Positions 8,157-16,674 are shown, counted from the first letter of the stretch. The stretch: 64,000 nucleotides of DNA from Parazoarcus communis (GCF_003111665.1 NZ_CP022188.1:2542001-2606000); one strand, 5' to 3'. Numbers and translations: made by a program. Notes: generated by a model not told the origin, from the sequence alone.

Positions 8157-9037
8157 GAATCGTATTCATCGGAACCGTTCACTTTTCGCTGCGCGCGCTT
8201 GAGCGGCTTTTCGACATTGGCGCAGATGTGGTCGGTGTCTGCACGTCCGTCGACACCGGTGAGAATTCGGATTATGCGGATCTGGGCGAAATCAGCCGTG
8301 TCAATCAGGTTCCTTGTCTCCATGTCAGCAATGTGAACTCAGCCGAGACGCTGGAGTGGATTCGCGCGAAGCGGCCGGACGTAATCTTCTGCCTCGGATG
8401 GTCCCGGTTGCTGAAACGCGAGTTGCTTGAGTTGGCGCCAATGGGAGTTGTTGGATTTCATCCGGCCTTGCTGCCGGCAAACCGCGGCCGTCACCCGATT
8501 ATCTGGGCGCTGGTCCTGGGGCTTGAGGAGACTGGATCGTCTTTCTTCTTCATGAATGAAGGCGCTGACAGCGGACCACTGATATCCCGTCGAAGTGTCC
8601 CGATTCATTATGAGGATGATGCGGGAAGTCTGTACGAACGGATCACGGCATGCGCATTGAATCAGCTGGATGAATTCGTCCCGTGTCTGGCAGACCCCGA
8701 CTTCCCCTTGATGTCTCAAGATGATGCTCTGTCGAACACCTGGCGGAAGCGTGGCGCTGCGGACGGCAGGATCGATTGGCGCATGCCTGCCGAGGGCATC
8801 TACAATCTGATAAGGGGGCTGACCAGGCCGTATGTCGGCGCCCATTTCGATATTGATGGCCGGCAGGTGAAAGTGTGGAAGTCAGAGGTTGTGCGTGGCA
8901 TGCCGAAGAATATTGAGCCTGGAAAAATTGTAGTCAATCCAGCGGCGCCGGGCGTGGTCGTTAAATGCGGCGTGGATGCGATTAGAATAATCGAGATGGA
9001 GAGCGGTGTGGGCCTTGCCGCGGGGCGCTATCTATGA
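8153..9037 (+). CDS. sugar formyltransferase-like protein (Fmt fold)
   Basis: A 294-residue protein of the methionyl-tRNA formyltransferase superfamily. The N-terminal formyl-transfer domain has GFHPALLPANRGRHP near residue 100 and EGADSGPLISRR near 140; a C-terminal domain follows from about 200. The His and Asp of the usual Asn-His-Asp triad are present, but the Asn position appears to be Gly. Sugar N-formyltransferases of this fold use 10-formyltetrahydrofolate and a free sugar amine. With the adjacent PIG-L deacetylase, it could replace an N-acetyl by an N-formyl group on the nonulosonate or its precursor. The substrate is not shown by the sequence. ATGA overlaps on both sides. Confidence 0.75.
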   Translation: MRIVFIGTVHFSLRALERLFDIGADVVGVCTSVDTGENSDYADLGEISRVNQVPCLHVSNVNSAETLEWIRAKRPDVIFCLGWSRLLKRELLELAPMGVVGFHPALLPANRGRHPIIWALVLGLEETGSSFFFMNEGADSGPLISRRSVPIHYEDDAGSLYERITACALNQLDEFVPCLADPDFPLMSQDDALSNTWRKRGAADGRIDWRMPAEGIYNLIRGLTRPYVGAHFDIDGRQVKVWKSEVVRGMPKNIEPGKIVVNPAAPGVVVKCGVDAIRIIEMESGVGLAAGRYL

Positions 9038-9696
9038 GAACGCTCGTGGTCGCTCCCCATCCTGACGACGAGATCCTGGGGTGTGGTGGAACCTTGCTGC
9101 GGAGAAAGGCCGAGGGCGGCACGCTGGGCTGGCTGATCGTGACGGGAATGACTGCCGAGGCCGGTTGGCCCATCGACCGCATTCAGCAGCGCGACGACGA
9201 GATCAAGACCGTCGCTGGGATGATCGGGTTCGACGAGGTGTTCAATCTCGGCCTTCCTCCAGCCGGTCTGGACGCACTCCCGCTCGGCGATCTCGTGTCT
9301 TCCCTCTCGGAGGTATTCAAGTCGTTTGCGCCGGAGGAGGTCTTCGTTCCGCATCATGGCGACGTTCATTCGGGTCATCGCGTCACGTTTGATGTCGTGG
9401 CGGCGTGCGCGAAATGGTTTCGCTACCCTTCGGTGCGCCGGGTTCTTGCTTATGAAACGGTATCGGAGACTGAGTTCGGGCTGTGCAGAGAAGACGCTTT
9501 TCATCCCAATTACTTTGTGGATATTGAGCCCTATCACGAACGCAAGCTGGAGATCATGGGTGTTTACCGCTCGGAGCTTGGCGTATTTCCCTTTCCACGT
9601 AGCGTCCGGGCGATGCGGGCCCTGGCGGAATGGCGCGGAGCCTCCGCGGGGTACGTGGCTGCTGAGGCCTTTCAACTCCTGAGAGAGCGCCAGTGA
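9034..9696 (+). CDS. PIG-L/LmbE-family N-deacetylase
   Basis: Zinc-dependent deacetylase family protein of 220 residues. The signature PHPDDE (residues 8-13) supplies the first zinc ligands and the general base; HHGDVHSGH (107-115) supplies the third ligand. Members remove N-acetyl groups from GlcNAc-type sugars. Placed directly after the formyltransferase-like gene with overlapping codons, it plausibly exposes the amine that is then reacylated. Some legionaminic clusters carry such a gene, but its precise step there is not something I can establish from sequence. Confidence 0.85.
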   Translation: MRTLVVAPHPDDEILGCGGTLLRRKAEGGTLGWLIVTGMTAEAGWPIDRIQQRDDEIKTVAGMIGFDEVFNLGLPPAGLDALPLGDLVSSLSEVFKSFAPEEVFVPHHGDVHSGHRVTFDVVAACAKWFRYPSVRRVLAYETVSETEFGLCREDAFHPNYFVDIEPYHERKLEIMGVYRSELGVFPFPRSVRAMRALAEWRGASAGYVAAEAFQLLRERQ

Positions 9697-9730
9697 TGAG
9701 AGTCATCAGAGAATCTGAAGGCTGACAACC

Positions 9731-10804
9731 ATGACCAGATCAAATCCTTCTGAACAACAATGGCGCAAGGCCTTGCTGGCAAGCGATGCGAGCTTGCAGC
9801 AGGCGATCAGTTGCCTGAATGAGTCGACGTCGCAGATCGTACTGGTCGTGTCGGCCGACGAGCGGCTGATTGGCACCCTCACCGATGGTGACATCCGTCG
9901 CGGACTGCTTCGCGGTTTGGGCTTGGACAGCCCGGTCGACTCGCTCATCAATCATGACCCGCTGGTCGTACCGCCGCAATTGGGGCGTGACGCCGTGCTG
10001 CAACTGATGCGGGCAAATCGCGTTCATCAGTTGCCGGTGGTCGATACTGACCGGCATGTCGTGGGCTTGCACCTGCTTGATGAGTTGATGGCTCCAAGAA
10101 GGCGGCGCAACCTGATGGTCATCATGGCGGGAGGGCAGGGCACTCGGCTGCGTCCGCACACCGAGAATTGCCCGAAACCGCTCTTGCCCGTGGGCGGCAA
10201 GCCGATGCTTGAGCACATCATAGAGCGGGCCAAGAGCGACGGGTTCGGCCATTTTGTGCTGTCAATTCACTACCTTGGCCACATGATCGAAGAGTACTTC
10301 GGGGATGGGAGTCGCTGGGGTGTCAGTATCGAGTATCTCCGGGAGGACTCGCCTCTGGGAACGGCTGGTGCGATCAGTTTGCTGAAGCCCCGTCCTGAGT
10401 TGCCGTTCGTTGTATCCAATGGCGATGTTCTGACCGACATCCACTATGGTGAATTGCTCGATTTCCATTGCCGCCACGCAGCAAGTGCGACGATGGCTGT
10501 TCGGCTTCATGAATGGCAGCATCCGTTCGGCGTCGTGCGCACGGAAGGGGTGGATATCGTCGGTTTCGAAGAGAAGCCTATTTCCCGAAGTCATATCAAT
10601 GCTGGTGTCTATGTCCTTGAGCCTGCAGCGCTTGGGTTGCTGAAGCGGGCGGAGCACTGTGACATGCCAACGCTTTTTGCTCGACTCAAGGAAGAGGCTG
10701 CGCGAACGATCGTTTATCCGATGCATGAACCCTGGCTTGACGTTGGGCGCGACGATGACCTGAAGCGCGCTCGCGCCGCGCATCCAAGAGCGGAGGGTAA
10801 GTGA
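9731..10804 (+). CDS. ptmE: CBS-domain sugar-phosphate nucleotidyltransferase, PtmE type
   Basis: A 357-residue protein with two CBS repeats (about 12-125) followed by a nucleotidyltransferase domain with MAGGQGTRLRPHTENCPKP near 137 and the metal-binding region VVSNGDVLTD near 230. The CBS-plus-transferase arrangement is that of C. jejuni PtmE, a glucosamine-1-phosphate guanylyltransferase that feeds the GDP-linked legionaminic route. CBS domains suggest allosteric control by a nucleotide. A 34-base gap precedes it, with AAGG about ten bases before the ATG; the next gene overlaps by GTGA. Confidence 0.85.
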   Translation: MTRSNPSEQQWRKALLASDASLQQAISCLNESTSQIVLVVSADERLIGTLTDGDIRRGLLRGLGLDSPVDSLINHDPLVVPPQLGRDAVLQLMRANRVHQLPVVDTDRHVVGLHLLDELMAPRRRRNLMVIMAGGQGTRLRPHTENCPKPLLPVGGKPMLEHIIERAKSDGFGHFVLSIHYLGHMIEEYFGDGSRWGVSIEYLREDSPLGTAGAISLLKPRPELPFVVSNGDVLTDIHYGELLDFHCRHAASATMAVRLHEWQHPFGVVRTEGVDIVGFEEKPISRSHINAGVYVLEPAALGLLKRAEHCDMPTLFARLKEEAARTIVYPMHEPWLDVGRDDDLKRARAAHPRAEGK

Positions 10805-11712
10805 GAGCGCTCGTCATCGGCTATGGCTCTATCGGGCAGCGACATACCAGGCTGCTCCGCGGGCTCAGCTGCGACGTAGCGGTACTCAGTCGGCGGGAGC
10901 TGGATTTTCCGTCCTGCTATACAGACCTGCTGCGGGCGTTGGCCGAGCATCGCCCCGAGTATGTTGTGGTGGCGAATCCGACGAGTCTGCATCACGAAAC
11001 CATCGAGGCATTGGCCGCTGCGGGATTCGCGGGAAAGGTGCTGGTCGAGAAACCCCTGTTCGATCACTGTCGTGCATTGATCGACGCCCCTTTCAGTCAT
11101 CTCGCCGTCGCCTACAATTTAAGATTCCATCCGGTCATTCAGCGTCTTCGCGAATTGGTCCTCGGGGAAACAGTCATCTCCGTGCAGGCCTACATGGGGC
11201 AGTACCTGCCGGATTGGCGGCCAGCATCCGACTATCGGCAGTCATATTCGGCGAGTGCCGCGCAGGGTGGCGGCGCACTTCGAGACCTGAGTCATGAACT
11301 TGACTATCTGGCCTGGATCTTTGGAGACTGGCAGTCAGTGACGGCGCTGGGCGGTCATCTTAGCGCCCTTGAGATTGACAGTGATGACCTGTTTGTACTG
11401 TTGATGCAGATGAGCAGGTGTCCGGTCGTTTCCGTTCAGGTGAGTTATCTCGATAGAACCGCACGCCGATGTATCGTCGTCAATACGGAGCGTCTGACAA
11501 TAGAGGCTGACTTGATCGCAGGAACGATTTCCTGCGGCAATGAGCTCGAAACCCTGTCGGTAGGGCGCGACTTCACCTACGAGGCGATGCATCGAGCCAT
11601 GCTTGGCGATGAGCGCGCAACACTATGCTCGCTCGACGAAGGTCTGGCGACGCTGCAACTGATTGATGCTGCCGAGCAGGCCAACAGAAACAGGGAGTGG
11701 GTCATTCGATGA
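10801..11712 (+). CDS. ptmF: Gfo/Idh/MocA-family oxidoreductase, PtmF type
   Basis: NAD(P)-binding protein of 303 residues: VIGYGSIGQRH at the N-terminus, the EKP motif in VLVEKPLFDH near 85, and a C-terminal substrate domain with GGGALRDLSHELDY near 160. Gfo/Idh proteins oxidise or epimerise sugars with NAD(P). In legionaminic clusters such genes (PtmF) sit beside ptmE and ptmA, and are thought to help supply the amino-sugar phosphate precursor; the exact reaction is inferred. GTG start, overlapping ptmE by GTGA and legF by ATGA. Confidence 0.8.
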   Translation: MRALVIGYGSIGQRHTRLLRGLSCDVAVLSRRELDFPSCYTDLLRALAEHRPEYVVVANPTSLHHETIEALAAAGFAGKVLVEKPLFDHCRALIDAPFSHLAVAYNLRFHPVIQRLRELVLGETVISVQAYMGQYLPDWRPASDYRQSYSASAAQGGGALRDLSHELDYLAWIFGDWQSVTALGGHLSALEIDSDDLFVLLMQMSRCPVVSVQVSYLDRTARRCIVVNTERLTIEADLIAGTISCGNELETLSVGRDFTYEAMHRAMLGDERATLCSLDEGLATLQLIDAAEQANRNREWVIR

Positions 11713-12419
11713 AGCGACTGTGTACGATTTGTGCCCGGGGAGGCTCAAAGGGCGTCAAGGGGAAGAACCTCAAGGTTCTTCTTGGAAAACCTCTTATTGC
11801 CCATAGCATTGATCAGGCACGAGCGTCGGGTCTGTTTGATCTGATTGCGGTAAGCAGCGATTCGGACGAGATTCTCGCAGTTGCTCAGGATTGTGGCGCA
11901 GACCTTCTTGTCAAGCGCCCGGACGAACTCGCGACAGACCAGGCCGCGAAGTTGCCGGTCATCCGTCATTGCGTCGCTGAGGTTGAGCGGCTTACCGGCG
12001 ACTCGTTCGAAACCCTGGTCGATCTGGACGCAACCTCACCATTGCGAACACCTGAGGATATTCGTGATGCGGTCGAATTGCTTGAGCGAAGTGGTGCGGG
12101 AAATGTCATCACAGCAATGCCAGCGCGCCGATCCCCATACTTCAACCTCGTCGAACTCGATCAGGACGGAATTGTTCATCTGTCAAAGTCACCCCGTAAC
12201 GCAATCGTCAGACGTCAGGATGCGCCCAAGTGTTATGACATGAACGCCTCGATCTACGTTTGGCGGAGGGCGGCGTTGTTCGGCAATGAGTCCCTGTTCA
12301 ATCCAGATACCCGACTGCATGTAATGCCTGAAGAGAGGTCGATCGATATCGATTCGGAACTTGATTTTCGTTTCGTCGAGTTCCTGATGGCATCTGGAGT
12401 GAATGTAGTCGAGCGTTGA
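11709..12419 (+). CDS. legF: CMP-legionaminic acid synthetase, LegF type
   Basis: Cytidylyltransferase of 236 residues that activates the nonulosonic acid with CTP for transfer. The NeuA/LegF signature ICARGGSKGVKGKN is at the N-terminus, with SSDSDEI near 57, DLDATSPLRTPEDI near 105 and DIDSELDF near the C-terminus. Start ATG 11709 gives an ATGA overlap with the preceding gene; an upstream in-frame alternative start lacks family support. It ends the tightly coupled first block of the locus, before a 158-base gap and an AT-rich gene. Confidence 0.9.
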   Translation: MKRLCTICARGGSKGVKGKNLKVLLGKPLIAHSIDQARASGLFDLIAVSSDSDEILAVAQDCGADLLVKRPDELATDQAAKLPVIRHCVAEVERLTGDSFETLVDLDATSPLRTPEDIRDAVELLERSGAGNVITAMPARRSPYFNLVELDQDGIVHLSKSPRNAIVRRQDAPKCYDMNASIYVWRRAALFGNESLFNPDTRLHVMPEERSIDIDSELDFRFVEFLMASGVNVVER

Positions 12420-12442
12420 AAAAATGACGATTCAGTGGAGCG

Positions 12443-12475
12443 CAATGAGCAATAGCTGACCCGTCCCCAGGTTAA
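12443..12475. repeat. possible half-site of a REP-like repeat
   Basis: The gap after legF holds AGCAATAGCTGACCCG followed by TCCCCAGG. It shares the core CTGACCC with the palindromic repeat in polA, but no matching inverted arm is seen. It lies at the left border of the AT-rich gene. The rest of the gap (12420-12577) shows an isolated TTGACA at 12492-12497 without a good -10. Confidence 0.25.
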
Positions 12476-12577
12476 TAGTATCTCAAGCATCTTGACATCA
12501 AGTCAGTGCCGGTCATCGATTCAATCTGCATCGGCTTTGGGCGCAGGCTGCCCGGAATATGTGTAAGGAGGTTGTCA

Positions 12578-13282
12578 ATGCCTGCAGAAATATACAATGT
12601 GTTCTATGCAACTGATGAACTGAATGAGTTGCTTTGCAAACAAATTCGGAATAACTTCTTTTTAAGTGAAAAAGATATAGTTGATGTTTCGTATGCTGTC
12701 AACTTAGCCTTGTTGCGGACGAATAAGTGCTTTGTGGAGAATAATAACAAATATTATTGGAGCGATTCTGGTGAGGTTGTATTTAATCCGTTTCATTCAG
12801 GACAGTACTCAATATTTCTGTACTTTGCATCGCAAGAGGCGGTGAAGTGCAATAATAGGTCTCTTGCGGATAGAATATATTATCTCAATAAGATGTTAAA
12901 TGGGTGTGATATTTACTATGAGGTAATGTTGCCGGATGTTTTTTTTCTTGAGCATCCTGTTGCATCCGTTATGGGTAGAGCATCCTATGGAAACTACTTT
13001 GTTTTCCAGCAAGGCTGTACCGTCGGTGGTAATCATGGTTATTACCCGAGATTTGGTGAGTTTGTTTGGCTGTTTGCGAATGCGACTGTAATCGGTAATA
13101 CGAGTATAGGTAGCAACGTATTTGTTTCTGCTGGAACCTTGGTCAAGGATGAAGTTGTTCCGGACAATACGATTGTATTTGGACAGTCGCCAAATCTTAT
13201 TTTAAAGACGAAGCCTTCTGAGTATTTCTATAAATCAAGTCCTTTTAAAGCCCATAATGAAATTCTTGCTCGGCAATCCTGA
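12578..13282 (+). CDS. AT-rich hexapeptide acetyltransferase (serine-acetyltransferase-like)
   Basis: A 234-residue protein whose C-terminal half (about 145-225) is a left-handed beta helix like that of serine O-acetyltransferases: GRASYGNYFVFQQGCTVG, then IGNTSIGSNVFVSAG. The N-terminal half is not recognised. Start ATG 12578 is set by AAGGAGG at 12565-12571. Base composition is strikingly AT-rich (runs such as aataataacaaatattattgg), unlike every neighbour, indicating recent acquisition. It probably O- or N-acetylates a sugar of the glycan. It interrupts the otherwise continuous run of overlapping genes between legF and the ptmA-like SDR. Confidence 0.75.
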   Translation: MPAEIYNVFYATDELNELLCKQIRNNFFLSEKDIVDVSYAVNLALLRTNKCFVENNNKYYWSDSGEVVFNPFHSGQYSIFLYFASQEAVKCNNRSLADRIYYLNKMLNGCDIYYEVMLPDVFFLEHPVASVMGRASYGNYFVFQQGCTVGGNHGYYPRFGEFVWLFANATVIGNTSIGSNVFVSAGTLVKDEVVPDNTIVFGQSPNLILKTKPSEYFYKSSPFKAHNEILARQS

Positions 13283-13318
13283 CCCAGGGTGGTTGCACTC
13301 GAAAACCATAACAGATGA

Positions 13319-13492
13319 ATTCTGGGTATTCTGATTAAAATTTATTATGAACAAGTTCGTAATACGAGCTTCAACCTGCACGGTGAGCCCATCGTCGTCA
13401 CCATTGACGATGCGGATCGCACGTTCGAGCGCTCGGAGATTGATCATCTTCTCATCGGTGACCTCATTCTCCTTTCCAAACGTAAAGGTTGA
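13319..13492 (+). pseudogene. 3' remnant of an unidentified operon gene
   Basis: An open frame without a usable start codon reads through 57 codons to a TGA at 13490, with the GC-rich codon use of the surrounding locus from about 13361 onward. Translation includes FNLHGEPIVVTIDDADRTF and, at the end, IGDLILLSKRKG. The ATG of the following SDR lies three bases after this stop, and its ribosome-binding purines are inside the frame, as expected for a former upstream operon partner. I do not recognise the family. It may be the tail left when the AT-rich acetyltransferase gene was inserted. Confidence 0.45.
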
Positions 13493-13495
13493 GTC

Positions 13496-14290
13496 ATGAC
13501 CGGAGAAGAAGTGCTCGGCGAGCGGCATGAAAGCAAAGTCGTAGTCGTAACGGGCGGTGCGGGGGTAATAGGGTCGAGATTCGTGCGCGCGATTGCCGAT
13601 AGCGGGGACACTCCCGTTGTCGCCGATATCGATATGATGGCCGCCACGCAGCTAGTGGACTCATTGGCGCCGGAACAAGCTGCACGCGCTTGCGCGGCGC
13701 ATCTCGATATCACGAGCAAGGATTCGATTACCGCTCTGATTTCGGAGGTGACTGATCGCTATGGCCGTGTCGATGCAGTCGTCAACAATGCGTATCCAAG
13801 GAACCGGAACTACGGGCGCAAACTCGAGGACGTGACCTATACTGATTTCTGTGAGAACGTCGACTCACATCTTGGGGGCTACTTTCTTGTTGCCCAGCAA
13901 TTCTGTCTGGCATTCCGGGCGCAAGGTGGTGGGAATGTGGTCAATATGTCTTCGATCTATGGGGTGATGGCGCCACGGTTCGAGGTCTATGCCGGGACTG
14001 AGATGACCATGCCCGTAGAGTATGCAGCGATCAAGTCTGGTGTGATTCATTTAACCCGCTATTTTGCTCAATATTTCAAGGGGTCGGGAATTCGAGTAAA
14101 TTGCCTGAGTCCCGGGGGTATTCTCGCGGGGCAGCCTTCAGGCTTTCTTGATGCTTACAAAGAGCGATGTGCGTCGAGAGGAATGCTCGATCCGGGTGAC
14201 GTCGTCGGCGCGTTACTCTTTCTTTTGTCTGATGCATCACGCTACATCACCGGACAGAATCTCGTAGTTGACGACGGTTTTTCACTTTGA
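13496..14290 (+). CDS. ptmA: short-chain dehydrogenase/reductase, PtmA type
   Basis: Classical SDR of 264 residues: cofactor motif TGGAGVIGSRF near 15, VVNNAYPRN near 94, catalytic Ser in VNMSSIYG near 145, YAAIKSG near 177 and the C-terminal YITGQNLVVDDGF. Legionaminic and flagellin-glycosylation loci often carry this type of SDR (ptmA) with ptmE and ptmF; it probably acts on an early sugar-phosphate intermediate, but the step is not certain. ATG 13496 follows the stop of a gene remnant by three bases. The flippase gene overlaps its stop. Confidence 0.8.
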   Translation: MTGEEVLGERHESKVVVVTGGAGVIGSRFVRAIADSGDTPVVADIDMMAATQLVDSLAPEQAARACAAHLDITSKDSITALISEVTDRYGRVDAVVNNAYPRNRNYGRKLEDVTYTDFCENVDSHLGGYFLVAQQFCLAFRAQGGGNVVNMSSIYGVMAPRFEVYAGTEMTMPVEYAAIKSGVIHLTRYFAQYFKGSGIRVNCLSPGGILAGQPSGFLDAYKERCASRGMLDPGDVVGALLFLLSDASRYITGQNLVVDDGFSL

Positions 14291-15876
14291 GCGTGGTTGA
14301 GCGGGGGGCGACCGTCCTGTCGGTCAAGCACCGGCTTCTGTTCTCGGTCGGCGCCAATATGGCGCGCGCTGCAATAAGTCTAATCGCGGGGTTGCTGGTT
14401 GCGCGCGGGCTTGGGCCATCGGACTACGGTAATCTTGCGTATCTCCTCGGGAGTTTCTGGGCTATTCGCGCCTTGCTCGACATGGGGTCGGGCAGCGCTT
14501 TTTATACCTTTATCGCGCAGCGCCATCGGGGGCGTCTCTACTACCTCGTGTACTTTGGGTGGCTGGGATTTCAGTTCGTTTTTTCAACTGCGCTCGTTAT
14601 CCAATTGCTCCCGCAGTCGCTCGTCGACCGGTTCTGGCTTGGGCAGTCACGTGACCTTGTCGTGCTCGCCCTGTTGGCCACTTTTCTTCAGAATCAGGTC
14701 TGGCAAACGGTTGTGCAGATTCACGAAGCGGCCCGAATGACTGTCCGGATTCAGGTGTCGGGGCTCTTGATCATTTCAACGCATGTCATTTTGGTTTCGG
14801 CCATGCTGCTGGGCGACTGGTTGTCAGTCCGCTCGGTCTTGTCGGCCATCATCGTTGAGTATCTGGTTGCTGCCGCGTGGCTTTCCGGCGCACTACGAAG
14901 GGGAGTGGTGCGCAATGCTGACGACGGTGGCGCTGCGTCAGTGGGTGGAGTCGTTTCGGAGTATCTCGCGTACTGCAGGCCGATGATGATCATCGCAGTG
15001 TTTACGTTCTGTTATGAGATCACAGACCGATGGTTATTGCAGCGTTTCGGCGGATCCAGTCAGCAGGGTTTCTATCAGGTGGCAGCTCAGCTTTCCACCA
15101 TAAGCCTGCTGGCGACCAGCTCGGTACTCAATATTCTTTGGAAGGAGGTTGCCGAGGCGTGCGCGCGCGGAGACAACGCGCGCGTGATCGTTCTGCATCA
15201 GAAGGCGACGCGATTTCTGATGCTATTGGCGTCAGGCGTATCCTGCTTCCTTGCCCCTTGGGCTGAAAACCTTGTCGTTGCCCTGCTTGGTGACGCCTAT
15301 CATGCTGGATGGCCGGTGTTGTTTCTGATGCTCTTCTACCCGGTTCATCAGACAATGGGACAGATAAACGGGACATTGTTCATGGCAACCGGAAGGACCC
15401 ATAGTTACATGAAGGTGACTGTTTCCGGTTTAGTTGTGAGCGTTCCAGTTTCGTACCTGCTGATTGGGCCGACCGATGGGGTGTGGGTTTCGGGTATGGG
15501 ACTAGGAGCTTTGGGGCTTGCGCTCAAAATGGTCTGTCTGAATATTCTGTTCGTCAATATTCAGTCGTGGATGATTTGCCGGCAGTATCTGGCGGCTTTC
15601 CGTTGGTACTATCAGTTGCTGCCCATCGTGCCCCTTCTGAGTGTGGGTTACGGCTCGATGTTCACCGTTCGGGTTCTTGCTCCTGGTCTGGCTGCTGGTA
15701 CGGACAAGTCGGAGTTGTTTTTCGGAATGCTGGGAAGCGGATTCTTGTACGCTTTCATATTTGTTACGTTATTGATTTACGCGCCCTCCGTCGTTGGCTT
15801 GCGCAAGGATGAGATGGCGCCGGTCATAGAGAAAGTGAAGCATGGTGTGCGTGATATCTTGAGAAAATTGAAATGA
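14287..15876 (+). CDS. Wzx-like polysaccharide flippase (MATE/PST superfamily)
   Basis: Integral membrane protein of 529 residues with about 12-14 hydrophobic segments, for example AAISLIAGLLVARG near 20 and ISLLATSSVLNILW near 275. The N-terminus RLLFSVGANMARAAIS followed by LGPSDYGNLAYLLGS is typical of the polysaccharide biosynthesis/flippase family, which moves undecaprenyl-linked oligosaccharides to the periplasmic side. Start is taken as TTG 14287, overlapping the SDR stop; GTG 14293 is an equally acceptable alternative. It is the only flippase in the locus, so the glycan is presumably assembled on lipid in the cytoplasm. Confidence 0.85.
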   Translation: MSVVERGATVLSVKHRLLFSVGANMARAAISLIAGLLVARGLGPSDYGNLAYLLGSFWAIRALLDMGSGSAFYTFIAQRHRGRLYYLVYFGWLGFQFVFSTALVIQLLPQSLVDRFWLGQSRDLVVLALLATFLQNQVWQTVVQIHEAARMTVRIQVSGLLIISTHVILVSAMLLGDWLSVRSVLSAIIVEYLVAAAWLSGALRRGVVRNADDGGAASVGGVVSEYLAYCRPMMIIAVFTFCYEITDRWLLQRFGGSSQQGFYQVAAQLSTISLLATSSVLNILWKEVAEACARGDNARVIVLHQKATRFLMLLASGVSCFLAPWAENLVVALLGDAYHAGWPVLFLMLFYPVHQTMGQINGTLFMATGRTHSYMKVTVSGLVVSVPVSYLLIGPTDGVWVSGMGLGALGLALKMVCLNILFVNIQSWMICRQYLAAFRWYYQLLPIVPLLSVGYGSMFTVRVLAPGLAAGTDKSELFFGMLGSGFLYAFIFVTLLIYAPSVVGLRKDEMAPVIEKVKHGVRDILRKLK

Positions 15877-16673
15877 ACGACAACTGGATTGTTAAGCAAA
15901 CTCTGTCTGGTGTATCGCAATTTGATCAGTCAATGGTTAATTCGTACCCTGACTCGAACGAATATTTGCAGAATGCCAGGGCGTATCTGAGTACAGTCGG
16001 TGAGGTCTGCAACTATGTCGACGCGTCCAAAATGCTAGATTGGGCGGGCCTGCTGCCGCAGGGGGCCGAAGTGCTCGATCTTGGCTGCGGTGGTGGGTGG
16101 TTGACCGCCATGCTGTCGCGCGTTGACTCAGTGAAGACCGTCTATGCCCTCGATTCGAGTCAGCATTTCCTCCATAAATTGCTGCCTGAAGTCATGACTT
16201 TAATGGAGGGTAATGCTGAGAAGGTCGTTACGCTTGAGGCCTTGTTTCAACCGCTTCTCTTTGAGGAGTCGTATCTCGATGCAGTTGTGGCGTCTTCTGC
16301 GCTGCATCACGCTGATAACCTTGAGTCCGTGCTCAAGGAGATTCGCCGCGCATTGAAGCCGGGCGGCCTGCTTGTCATCCTTAACGAAACGCCACGTACG
16401 GGAGTGAGATTTCTCGTATCTGTGTTTGTGGCAAGTCTTCGAATCCTTCGTAACCTGGCTACTCGACGCTATATGCCGGTTTCTCCCTCGATTTCATCTT
16501 CGGGCTATCTTTACGACCCAGATCTCGGTGACCGGGATTATCCGAGTTGGTATTGGCTTGAGGCTTTGACGCGTGCAGGGTTTGCAGTTGAGGCCGTGAT
16601 GAACACGGATATGCCGACCGTGAAGGGGAGCAAGGGGCGACCGTTGATTCATTTTGTGTGCAGGGCTGTCTGA
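15873..16673 (+). CDS. class I SAM-dependent methyltransferase
   Basis: A 266-residue protein with the SAM-binding motif VLDLGCGGGWLTAM near residue 70, acidic motif II (VYALDSSQ) and a Methyltransf_11-type core (AVVASSALHHADNLE near 140; IRRALKPGGLLVILNE near 160). Being coupled to the flippase by ATGA and followed within one base by an unassigned GT-like gene, it is a candidate sugar O- or N-methyltransferase for the glycan. Nothing in the sequence identifies the acceptor. Confidence 0.8.
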   Translation: MNDNWIVKQTLSGVSQFDQSMVNSYPDSNEYLQNARAYLSTVGEVCNYVDASKMLDWAGLLPQGAEVLDLGCGGGWLTAMLSRVDSVKTVYALDSSQHFLHKLLPEVMTLMEGNAEKVVTLEALFQPLLFEESYLDAVVASSALHHADNLESVLKEIRRALKPGGLLVILNETPRTGVRFLVSVFVASLRILRNLATRRYMPVSPSISSSGYLYDPDLGDRDYPSWYWLEALTRAGFAVEAVMNTDMPTVKGSKGRPLIHFVCRAV

Positions 16674-16674
16674 G

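Noticed and set aside
12424..12459. Eleven-codon open frame after legF as a leader peptide
   Set aside because: No ribosome-binding site and no attenuator-like hairpin; probably part of the degraded junction.
12492..12520. TTGACA as the -35 of a promoter for the AT-rich gene
   Set aside because: The hexamer is perfect, but no acceptable -10 is found 16-18 bases downstream.
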